Assembly: GCA_020025375.1 (NCBI GenBank)
Contig: JAHHSF010000002.1
Span: forward strand, 1 to 28,491
Length of the DNA stretch: 28,491 nucleotides
From: Oscillospiraceae bacterium
Lineage (GTDB): Bacteria > Bacillota > Clostridia > Oscillospirales > Oscillospiraceae
Direction: 5' to 3'
Shown: one piece after another, positions 22,633 through 28,491 of the stretch
Layout: each line of letters begins with the position of its first letter
Numbering within the stretch: the first letter of the stretch is position 1
Notes under the pieces: generated by a model
The model's database searches: none
What the model saw: only the letters and a program-made list of their open reading frames with translations
What the model was told of the DNA's origin: nothing
Translations under genes and position numbers: made by a program

Positions 22633-23574
22633 TTGACTAAATATGTAATTCAGGGCGGGAAGCCGCTCCACGGCACGGTCGACATCAGCGGTGCGAAAAA
22701 CGCCGCCGTCGCCATTTTGCCCGCGGCTCTGCTGGTGGACGGCACCTGCCGGATCGAAAATATTCCACAGATCAGCGACGTGACGCTCATCCTGAAGATT
22801 CTGCAGGAACTGGGTGCCGATGGCCTTACCGTGATTGAGAACGCCGCCAAGGAGCCCCACATCGTGGACCTGGCCAACTTCCTCAATTCCATGGGTGCCG
22901 ACATCATGGGAGCCGGCACCGATGTCATTAAGGTCCGGGGCGTGGAGCGGTTGGGCGGCGGTGCCTATTCCATCATCCCCGACCAGATCGAGGCAGGCAC
23001 CTATATGGCCTGCGTGGCCTCTGCCGGGGGCGAGGTCCTGGTCCAGAACGTCATCCCAAAGCACCTGGAGTGCATCACAGCCAAGCTCCTGGAGATGGGG
23101 GTGGAGGTGGAGGAGCGGGACGATGCCGTCCTGGTCCGCAGCAGCGGCCGCCTTCAGCGCACCAACGTGAAGACCCAGCCCTATCCCGGCTTTCCCACCG
23201 ATATGCAGCCGCAGTTTGCCGCCGCCCTCTGCATTGCCGAGGGCACCAGCGTCATCACCGAAGGCGTGTGGGACAATCGTTACAAGTATGTGGACGAGCT
23301 CCGCCGCATGGGGGCTCAGATTCAGGTGGATGGCAAGGTGGCCGTCATCGAGGGCGTGGAATGCCTCACCGGCGCGCCCGTTTCGGCCTGTGACCTGCGG
23401 GCGGGAGCCGCCCTCATCATCGCCGGCCTGGCGGCCGAGGGCAGCACCGAGATTGACAGCGTCCAGCACATCGAGCGTGGCTACGAGGACATTGTCCGAA
23501 AGTTGTCGGCCATCGGGGCCGACATCCGGGTGGTCATCACCCCCGACGAAGAAAAACAGACCCAAGTTGGATAA
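22633..23574 (+). CDS. murA: MurA-like UDP-GlcNAc enolpyruvyl transferase with large internal deletion
   Basis: MurA starts peptidoglycan synthesis by adding enolpyruvate from PEP to UDP-GlcNAc, and is about 420 residues long. This frame has only 313. The N-terminus is normal (GGKPLHGTVDISGAKNAA with Lys22-Asn23, then IPQISDVTLILKILQELGAD) and at residue 62-66 jumps straight to LTVIENAAKEPHIVDL, which in a full MurA lies some 110 residues later. The rest (SIIPDQIEAGTYM, NVIPKHLE, FPTDMQPQFAAAL) is intact. The lost part holds the Cys115 loop, Arg91 and Arg120 (E. coli numbers), so activity is not expected. The reading frame is kept. The start is TTG 22633 behind GAGGG, with its own promoter and terminator. 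A full-length MurA must exist elsewhere. Confidence 0.88.
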   Translation: MTKYVIQGGKPLHGTVDISGAKNAAVAILPAALLVDGTCRIENIPQISDVTLILKILQELGADGLTVIENAAKEPHIVDLANFLNSMGADIMGAGTDVIKVRGVERLGGGAYSIIPDQIEAGTYMACVASAGGEVLVQNVIPKHLECITAKLLEMGVEVEERDDAVLVRSSGRLQRTNVKTQPYPGFPTDMQPQFAAALCIAEGTSVITEGVWDNRYKYVDELRRMGAQIQVDGKVAVIEGVECLTGAPVSACDLRAGAALIIAGLAAEGSTEIDSVQHIERGYEDIVRKLSAIGADIRVVITPDEEKQTQVG

Positions 23575-23580
23575 AACGAG

Positions 23581-23619
23581 GGCGGCGGCTTTGGGTACGA
23601 CCCTTGGCCGCCGCCTTTT
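23581..23619 (+). terminator. Intrinsic terminator after the murA-like gene
   Basis: GGCGGCGGC at 23581-23589 pairs with GCCGCCGCC at 23607-23615, with an inner GGG/CCC extension, followed by TTTT at 23616-23619. Confidence 0.85.
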
Positions 23620-23644
23620 GCACTCTGAATTGGGAGGCTTTGGC

Positions 23645-23737
23645 ATGAAAGGTCCCTTCCGGGGCCCAAAGATGCAGTACGCATCTTTCGCTTTACCCGT
23701 GGTAGGTGCTGGTTGCCGGCTTCCTGCTTCGCGATAG
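23645..23737 (+). CDS. Possible 30-residue small ORF
   Basis: ATG 23645 follows GGGAGG (23632-23637) with seven bases between and runs to TAG 23735. The product is basic and has no recognised family (MKGPFRGPKMQYASF at the start, RLPASR at the end). An 8-bp hairpin (23668-23675 with 23681-23688) lies inside it. It may be an intergenic accident; only the ribosome-binding site supports it. Confidence 0.25.
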   Translation: MKGPFRGPKMQYASFALPVVGAGCRLPASR

Positions 23738-23768
23738 AGAACGCCTCCCCGTTTTATTCCAGGACAGC

Positions 23769-23786
23769 TTGCCGCCCCTGCGGCAA
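23769..23786. repeat. Small GC hairpin upstream of the metallo-hydrolase gene
   Basis: TTGCCGC at 23769-23775 pairs with GCGGCAA at 23780-23786 around a CCCT loop. No T run follows directly. The surrounding gap 23738-23834 shows no clear promoter. Confidence 0.4.
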
Positions 23787-23834
23787 ACTTATCATCGACC
23801 CCAAAAAACTGATACATAGGAGCGTACCCTTCCC

Positions 23835-24602
23835 ATGACCGTTACCACCCTCGCCTCCGGCTCGTCCGGCAACTGTACCTTGGTCTCCGAGGGAGATACT
23901 CACATCCTGGTGGATGCCGGTATCTCCTGCCGCCGCATCAATACCGCTCTGAAGGCCCTGGCCCTCACCGCCGGGGACCTTTCCGGCATCTGTGTCACCC
24001 ATGAGCACTCTGACCACATCGCCGGGCTGGCCACCCTTACCAAAAACTATCGGGTCCCGGTCTACGCCACCCCGGGCACCGGCCGCCAGCTCTGCGGCCG
24101 GGTCGCCTTCCTGGAGGACCTGCTCACTACCTTCACCCCCGGCCAGAGTCTGGAGATCGGGGGCCTCACGGTGGAGACCTTCCCCACCCTCCACGACACC
24201 GCTCAGCCCTGCGGCTACGCGCTCTCCAACGGGAGCCGGAAGGCCGCCGTGGTCACCGACCTGGGCCTTGTCACCGAGGAAATCCGCCAGGGCATCCGGG
24301 GGGCGAACCTGCTGGTGGTGGAGGCCAACCACGATATCGAGTGCCTGCGGAGCGGCCCCTATCCCTACTATCTGAAAGAGCGCATCCTGGGGGACCGGGG
24401 TCATCTGTCCAATGAGGCCGGGGCCTCCCTGGCCAGGGACGGGGCAGACGCCGGGGCCCACACCATCGTCCTGGCCCACCTGTCCAGTGAGAACAACACC
24501 CCCGCCCTGGCCCGCAACGCCGCCGAGGCTGCCCTGGCGGGCCGGGACGTGACGCTCATCGTGGCGCCCCGGAGTGAAATGGGGGTGCCTCTTCCGTGCT
24601 GA
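23835..24602 (+). CDS. YycJ/WalJ-like metallo-beta-lactamase-fold hydrolase
   Basis: A 255-residue cytoplasmic metallo-hydrolase. The zinc motif THEHSDH lies near residues 55-61, preceded by LASGSSGNCTLV and HILVDAGISCRRI, the pattern of the YycJ (WalJ) family. Further ligands are in FPTLHDTAQPCGY, VTDLG, VEANHD and LAHLSSENNTP. Its substrate is not settled; in Bacillus the gene belongs to the WalRK cell-wall regulon and the protein has been tied to DNA or cell-wall functions. AGGAG lies 12 bases before ATG 23835, a long spacing. The end overlaps the rlmH start by seven bases, a pairing also seen in other Firmicutes. Confidence 0.92.
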   Translation: MTVTTLASGSSGNCTLVSEGDTHILVDAGISCRRINTALKALALTAGDLSGICVTHEHSDHIAGLATLTKNYRVPVYATPGTGRQLCGRVAFLEDLLTTFTPGQSLEIGGLTVETFPTLHDTAQPCGYALSNGSRKAAVVTDLGLVTEEIRQGIRGANLLVVEANHDIECLRSGPYPYYLKERILGDRGHLSNEAGASLARDGADAGAHTIVLAHLSSENNTPALARNAAEAALAGRDVTLIVAPRSEMGVPLPC

Positions 24603-25078
24603 GTGTCCATATCCTCTGCGTGGGCAAGCTGAAGGAAAAATTTTATACCCAGGCGGCGGCGGAATACGTCAAGCGCTTGTCCGCATATTGTAAATTAGAT
24701 CTCCAGGAGCTTCCCGAGGAGCGCCTGCCCCAGAACCCCTCCCAGGCCCAAGTAGACGCTGCCCTGGCCAAAGAGGCCGCCGCCATCCGGGCCAAGTTAC
24801 CCTCCTCCTCCAGCGTCATCGCCATGTGCGTAGAGGGCAAGACCCGCTCCAGCGAGGAGCTGGCTGCCCTCATGGCGGGCTGGGAGCACAGTTCCGCCAA
24901 GCACCTGGTCTTTCTCGTCGGTGGGTCCTACGGCCTGGATGAAGCCCTCAAAAAGGAGGCCTGGGTCCGCCTGTCCATGTCACCTATGACCTTTCCCCAC
25001 CATCTGGCCCGCGTCATGCTTCTGGAGCAGATATACCGGGCCTTCAAGATAAACGAAGGCTCTTCCTATCACAAGTAG
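24596..25078 (+). CDS. rlmH: 23S rRNA (pseudouridine1915-N3)-methyltransferase
   Basis: SPOUT-family methylase that acts on pseudouridine 1915 of 23S rRNA in the assembled ribosome. The 160 residues match the family. VHILCVGKLKEKFY at the start, VFLVGGSYGLDE (S-adenosylmethionine knot) and the C-terminal MTFPHHLARVMLLEQIYRAF with GSSYHK are diagnostic. The start is GTG 24596 inside the end of the preceding gene, with GGGGGTG as ribosome-binding site. It precedes the sugar mutase gene by 31 bases. Confidence 0.97.
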   Translation: MLSVHILCVGKLKEKFYTQAAAEYVKRLSAYCKLDLQELPEERLPQNPSQAQVDAALAKEAAAIRAKLPSSSSVIAMCVEGKTRSSEELAALMAGWEHSSAKHLVFLVGGSYGLDEALKKEAWVRLSMSPMTFPHHLARVMLLEQIYRAFKINEGSSYHK

Positions 25079-25109
25079 GCGGAGGAAAAAAGAACGAGGA
25101 GGAAGTAAC

Positions 25110-26828
25110 ATGAGTTATCAGGAAACCTACCGCAAGTGGCTGGAAAGCCCCGCCCTTAACGATGAGGAGAAGGCCGAGCTCCAGGCCATCGCCCAGGATG
25201 AGAAGGAGATTGAAAGCCGCTTCTTTGCCCAGCTGGAGTTTGGCACCGCCGGCCTGCGTGGTATCATGGGCGTGGGCCTCAACCGCATGAACGTCCATGT
25301 CATCCGTCACGCCACCCAGGCCTTCGCCCAGGTCATCCTGGCCGAGGGCCCCGAGGCCGCCGCCCGCGGAGTCGCCATCTGCTACGATTGCCGGAACCAC
25401 TCTGAGGAGTTTGCCCGGGCCTCCGCCTGCGTCATCGCCGCCAATGGCATTCCCGTCCGTATTTTCGAGTCCATGCGCCCCACCCCCGAGGTCTCCTTCG
25501 CCATCCGGGAGTACGGCTGTATTGCCGGTATCAATGTCACCGCCAGCCACAATCCCAAGGAGTACAACGGCTATAAGGTCTACTGGGCCGACGGTGCCCA
25601 GCTGCCCCCCCACCACGCTGCCGCCATCGCCAAGAAGATGACCGAGCTGGACGTGTTTACCGCTCCAAAGACCATGGACTATGCCGCCGCCCTGGCCGCC
25701 GGTAAGATTACCCTCATGGGGGCCGAGACCGATGAGGCCTTCCTTTCAAACGTCATGGCTCAGGCCAGCGACAAGGCCGTGGTCGCCAAGGTGGCCGACG
25801 ACTTCAAGATGGTCTACACCCCCTTCCACGGCACCGGCTATCAGCTTATTCCAGAGGCCCTGAAGCGTCTGGGCATGAAGCACGTCCTCTGTGAGCCCAA
25901 GCAGATGGTACCGGACGGCAACTTCTCCACCGTGGCCTCCCCCAATCCGGAGAATCCCGAAGGCTTCTACCTGGCTGTGGAGCTGGCCGACAGGGAGGGC
26001 GCCGACTTCATCCTTGGCTCCGACCCGGATGCCGACCGGGTGGGCCTTATGGTCCGCGGCCCCGAAGGCAAGTTCGTCCCCCTCTCCGGCAACCAGACCG
26101 GTGTGCTCCTCCTGGATTACATCATTTCCTCCCGGAAACGGGCCGGCACCCTGCCCGAAAACGCCGTGGCCATCAAGACCATCGTCACCACTGAGATGGC
26201 CCGCAAGGTGGCAGAGACCAACGGCGTGACCTGCTATGACACCTTTACCGGCTTTAAGTTCATGGCTGAGAAGAAAAACGCCCTGGAAGCCGCCGGGGAG
26301 GGCAAGGTCATCTTTTCCTATGAGGAGTCCTACGGCTACATGATCGGCGACTACGTCCGGGACAAGGACGCCGTCACCGCCGCCTTGGTCTGCACCGAGA
26401 TGGCCGCCTGGTATTACAGCCAGGGCATGACCCTCTACCAGGCCATGGAGGGCCTCTATCAGAAGTATGGCCAATTCAGCGAAAAGACCCTCAACCTGGT
26501 TATGCCAGGCCTGGACGGGCTGAAGAAGATGGCCAACCTTATGGCTAACCTGCGGCAGACCCCACCCGCCGACATCGCCGGTGTCAAGGTCCTTCAACAG
26601 AAGGACTACAAGGACGGGTCCGTGGTGGACACCGCCACCGGCGAGAGGACCACCATGGAGCTCTCCGGCTCCAACGTCCTGCGCTACGAGCTGGCTGACG
26701 GCTCCAGCATCATCGTTCGCCCCTCCGGCACTGAGCCAAAGGTCAAGGTCTACATCCTGGCACAGGGCGAGGACAGCGCCGCAGCCGTGGAAAACTACAC
26801 CGCCTGGGCGGAAAGCCTGAAAAAGTAA
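25110..26828 (+). CDS. Phospho-sugar mutase (phosphoglucomutase/phosphomannomutase type)
   Basis: A 572-residue alpha-D-phosphohexomutase that moves phosphate between C1 and C6 of glucose or mannose phosphates. The substrate entry FGTAGLRG lies at 44-51; the phosphoserine Ser146 is in INVTASHNPKEYNGYKVYW; the metal loop is GSDPDADRVG; the sugar-binding loop is SYEESYGYMIGDYVRDKDA; and the phosphate-binding loop is RPSGTEPKVKVY near the C-terminus. The length fits the PgcA class of Firmicutes phosphoglucomutases, which supply glucose-1-phosphate for cell-surface glycans. GAGGAGG lies before ATG 25110. It may be co-transcribed with rlmH. Confidence 0.95.
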   Translation: MSYQETYRKWLESPALNDEEKAELQAIAQDEKEIESRFFAQLEFGTAGLRGIMGVGLNRMNVHVIRHATQAFAQVILAEGPEAAARGVAICYDCRNHSEEFARASACVIAANGIPVRIFESMRPTPEVSFAIREYGCIAGINVTASHNPKEYNGYKVYWADGAQLPPHHAAAIAKKMTELDVFTAPKTMDYAAALAAGKITLMGAETDEAFLSNVMAQASDKAVVAKVADDFKMVYTPFHGTGYQLIPEALKRLGMKHVLCEPKQMVPDGNFSTVASPNPENPEGFYLAVELADREGADFILGSDPDADRVGLMVRGPEGKFVPLSGNQTGVLLLDYIISSRKRAGTLPENAVAIKTIVTTEMARKVAETNGVTCYDTFTGFKFMAEKKNALEAAGEGKVIFSYEESYGYMIGDYVRDKDAVTAALVCTEMAAWYYSQGMTLYQAMEGLYQKYGQFSEKTLNLVMPGLDGLKKMANLMANLRQTPPADIAGVKVLQQKDYKDGSVVDTATGERTTMELSGSNVLRYELADGSSIIVRPSGTEPKVKVYILAQGEDSAAAVENYTAWAESLKK

Positions 26829-26855
26829 GAAAAACCAGTGGCCCGCGTGAAATCA

Positions 26856-27113
26856 TGAACTGCACCCCATTTGTTAGACAGTATGATCTATTGGAAAACA
26901 AATGGGGTGATTTTTTATGCCAAAAGGAATCCAAACAAACGATACACACCAGAATTCAAGAAGGTTGTAATGGAGACGAGGCGGTGAGAACATTTGAGTG
27001 TTCATAAGACAATGCGAAGATTTGCCATCAATGACCATGGAATGATTAAGCGCTGGGAGCAGGTCCGGAAGGACTTTATTGCACAGGAAACGGGGGAAAT
27101 TGAAAGCTTTTGA
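26856..27113 (+). pseudogene. IS3-family orfA remnant
   Basis: The segment starts with TGAACTGCACCCCATTTGTT, like the left end of IS3-type elements. ATG 26917 then gives MPKGI, and after a one-base loss the other frame gives NKRYTPEFKKVVMET, the standard start of the IS3-family OrfA helix-turn-helix protein. After another shift, MRRFAINDHGMIKRWEQV (from 27012) matches the following OrfA segment, ending at TGA 27111. OrfB, the integrase part, and the right end are missing. A dead fragment between the sugar mutase and the methylase. Confidence 0.8.
26863..26916 (+). terminator. IS-borne hairpin followed by Ts, likely terminator of the mutase gene
   Basis: CACCCCATTTGTT at 26863-26875 pairs exactly with AACAAATGGGGTG at 26897-26909, and the right arm is followed by ATTTTTT. 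The hairpin belongs to the IS3 end but stands 34 bases after the phospho-sugar mutase stop. Confidence 0.65.
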
Positions 27114-27120
27114 CAGGCAG

Positions 27121-27154
27121 AAACGGACCGTTCTCGGAAGAGAACGGTCCGTTT
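27121..27154 (-). terminator. Terminator of the methylase gene
   Basis: Arms 27121-27135 and 27140-27154 are perfect 15-bp complements with a GGAA loop. The ends AAA and TTT allow use from either side; the methylase stop codon abuts it. Confidence 0.75.
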
Positions 27155-28284
27155 TATGTTCCGTGGTCGATATTCAAGTTGGTAATGAGAATATGCTCCG
27201 TCCTTCGCTCGTTCCGGCTGCGGACGTTATAGGTGTAGGTCTTATCAAAGCCCCGGATGTGGAATTTGTCCGCATACAGCCCCCGGATGAAGTCCGTGTT
27301 CTTGATGACCAGGATGAACTGGGCCGGGGTCTGTTCTAAAAAGGCGGCCAGCCGTCGCTGGTCGGCGGGGGTGAAGTCCTTGCCCTCGTAGTCGGAAAAA
27401 TCGGTGTCATAGGGGGGGTCCAGGAAGAGAAAGTCCTGGGCGGTGAGGTGGAGGCCCTTCAGAAAGACTTCAAAGTCGGCCCGGCTGAGCTGGGTATTTT
27501 TCAAAAGGGCGGCGGTTTCGGGGGAAAAGAGCCGCTCTACCTTGGCGTGAAAATTTTTCTTGTTGTAGCTCATACCGCCGTAGGGGATGTTGAATTCCCC
27601 AGCCCTGTTATAGCGAAACATGGAGCCGTAACAGTACTCCCGGATGAAGTAGAAGTTGGCGGTCTCATAGGCGGGGCTGGGCGGGGTGGAGCGGCCTAGC
27701 TGAAAGCTGTTGAAAAGGTCCCGGAAGTACATATAGTAGCCGCTGGCGAAGCCGGTGACAAGATTTTCCATCAGGTCCTGGGAAGAGAAGGGACGACGGC
27801 GGTAATGATCCACAGTGCGGAGCAGCTTGTTCCCCGCCATGCGCCGGAGCTGGGCCGCCAGCCCATCGGGGGAGGGGGCCAGCTCCTCCCAAAACGCCCG
27901 GTCGAAGGAGCGGAGAAGGTCCCGGACCAGCTCATCCACCTCGATCAGCAGTTCCTGCTGGGTCACGGTGCCGGCCAGAGCGCAGTGGAAAAGGGCGGCT
28001 AGAGCGGGGCCCCTGGCCCGGCACGAGCGGAGAAGGCAGGTGAAGCTATGATTGTAGCAGTCCAAAAACCGCCGCAGGTCCGGGTCCTGGGCCTGGACCA
28101 GGCGGTAAAACTGAATGAGGGAGGGGGATACGTCGTTGACGGCGGCTTTTTGGGGTGCCAGGTGGAAGAAGAGGGCGCCGCCGCCGAAAAAGGGCTCGAT
28201 ATACCGGTCGAAGGGGGGAATCAGGGGCGCGATGACGCCCAGCTCTCCGGACTTTCCACCGGGCCATTTGATGAGGGGGTTCAT
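27154..28284 (-). CDS. D12-class adenine-specific DNA methylase
   Basis: A 376-residue N6-adenine DNA methyltransferase of the Dam/DpnII type. The N-terminal IKWPGGKSGEL and the motif EPFFGGGALFFHL (S-adenosylmethionine binding) are followed much later by the catalytic LDPPYDTDFSDY (about residue 289), the alpha-type order. Dam is about 280 residues; here some 100 extra residues lie between the two motifs (about residues 60-200), where the target-recognition region sits, so the sequence specificity cannot be read off. AAGGAG lies eight bases before ATG 28284. No restriction endonuclease gene is visible in the window, so it is either solitary or the partner lies outside. It lies 31 bases after an unknown gene and is probably co-transcribed with it. 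Confidence 0.93.
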   Translation of the reverse strand: MNPLIKWPGGKSGELGVIAPLIPPFDRYIEPFFGGGALFFHLAPQKAAVNDVSPSLIQFYRLVQAQDPDLRRFLDCYNHSFTCLLRSCRARGPALAALFHCALAGTVTQQELLIEVDELVRDLLRSFDRAFWEELAPSPDGLAAQLRRMAGNKLLRTVDHYRRRPFSSQDLMENLVTGFASGYYMYFRDLFNSFQLGRSTPPSPAYETANFYFIREYCYGSMFRYNRAGEFNIPYGGMSYNKKNFHAKVERLFSPETAALLKNTQLSRADFEVFLKGLHLTAQDFLFLDPPYDTDFSDYEGKDFTPADQRRLAAFLEQTPAQFILVIKNTDFIRGLYADKFHIRGFDKTYTYNVRSRNERRTEHILITNLNIDHGT

Positions 28285-28315
28285 GTCCGTCTCTCCTTTG
28301 GAAGCAAACCGGAAC

Positions 28316-28491
28316 TCAGTCTACCAGGCCTCCCAGCAGGGTGAGGATGCGGAAGAGGCTGGCCGCCGCGCACTCCCGGGTGGCGGGAGCCTGGGGGTCC
28401 AGCTCCCCGATGGGGTCGGAGAGGTAGCTGATGGGATTGCCGAACATATTATGCCTGGACAGGCCCAGAAGCCAGGCGCTCTCGGTAGCCC
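28316..28491 (-). CDS. 3' end of an unrecognised gene
   Basis: A minus-strand frame is open from the window edge to TGA at 28318-28316, giving the last 57 residues of a protein. Visible stretches include SAWLLGLSRHNMFGNPISYL and REC followed by AAASLFRILTLLGGLVD. GC content and codon use match the methylase. No motif identifies it. It lies upstream of and in line with the methylase gene. Confidence 0.6.
   Translation of the reverse strand, partial: ATESAWLLGLSRHNMFGNPISYLSDPIGELDPQAPATRECAAASLFRILTLLGGLVD

Noticed and set aside
22027..23817. Minus-strand open frame of 596 codons across the murA region
   Set aside because: Only the short part at 22324-22473 resembles a real protein (IS256 transposase); the rest is antisense to murA and the small membrane protein gene.
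1..28491. CRISPR arrays, tRNA and rRNA genes
   Set aside because: No regularly spaced direct repeats, cloverleaf sequences or rRNA segments were recognised on reading either strand; a dedicated tRNA/rRNA scan was not possible.

Overview
The window reads as a chromosomal piece of a Gram-positive gut Clostridia bacterium, most likely of the Oscillospiraceae (Flavonifractor/Lawsonibacter/Intestinimonas type). This is inferred from strong GGAGG ribosome-binding sites, consensus TTGACA/TATAAT promoters with 17-base spacers, GC-rich housekeeping genes, a BlaI/M56 pair, an S-layer-anchored nucleotidase and the style of the mobile-element debris. No 16S gene or other taxonomic marker is present, so the family is an inference.

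Bases 1-8.4 kb are an AT-richer accessory region with much decay. It holds the 3' end of an unknown gene, an IS21 istA remnant, a LysR regulator divergent from aspartate ammonia-lyase (aspA), a wrecked class II fumarase gene whose 3' end is fused to the last codons of a groEL gene, a BlaI-type repressor with an M56 (BlaR1-like) membrane sensor and two operator dyads, a shrunken TnpV-like ORF, and a small operon of an XRE regulator, a DUF6773-like membrane protein and a DUF2007-like protein.

Bases 8.4-22.2 kb are mostly GC-rich core genes. A LysR gene lies divergent from a 48-codon small ORF. proB-proA run on the minus strand for proline synthesis. Then trmL-pgk-tpiA-gpmI-eno run on the plus strand: a tRNA wobble methylase followed by lower glycolysis, without gapA. 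A pseudouridine kinase with a DNA-binding head and pseudouridine-5'-phosphate glycosidase (psuG) follow, then a secreted 5'-nucleotidase with S-layer homology repeats and a small membrane protein.

Bases 22.2-28.5 kb hold an IS256-type transposase scrap, a murA-like gene that has lost about 110 codons in frame including the catalytic cysteine region, a YycJ/WalJ-like metallo-hydrolase overlapping rlmH, a phospho-sugar mutase, an IS3-type orfA remnant, a D12-class adenine DNA methylase and the 3' end of an unrecognised gene.

I did not find a clear new defence or biosynthetic system. The most unusual features are the fumC-groEL chimera, the internally deleted murA, the apparent lack of a normal start codon for trmL at its best ribosome-binding site, two small ORFs with good translation signals, and the recurrence of internal deletions in three unrelated genes.
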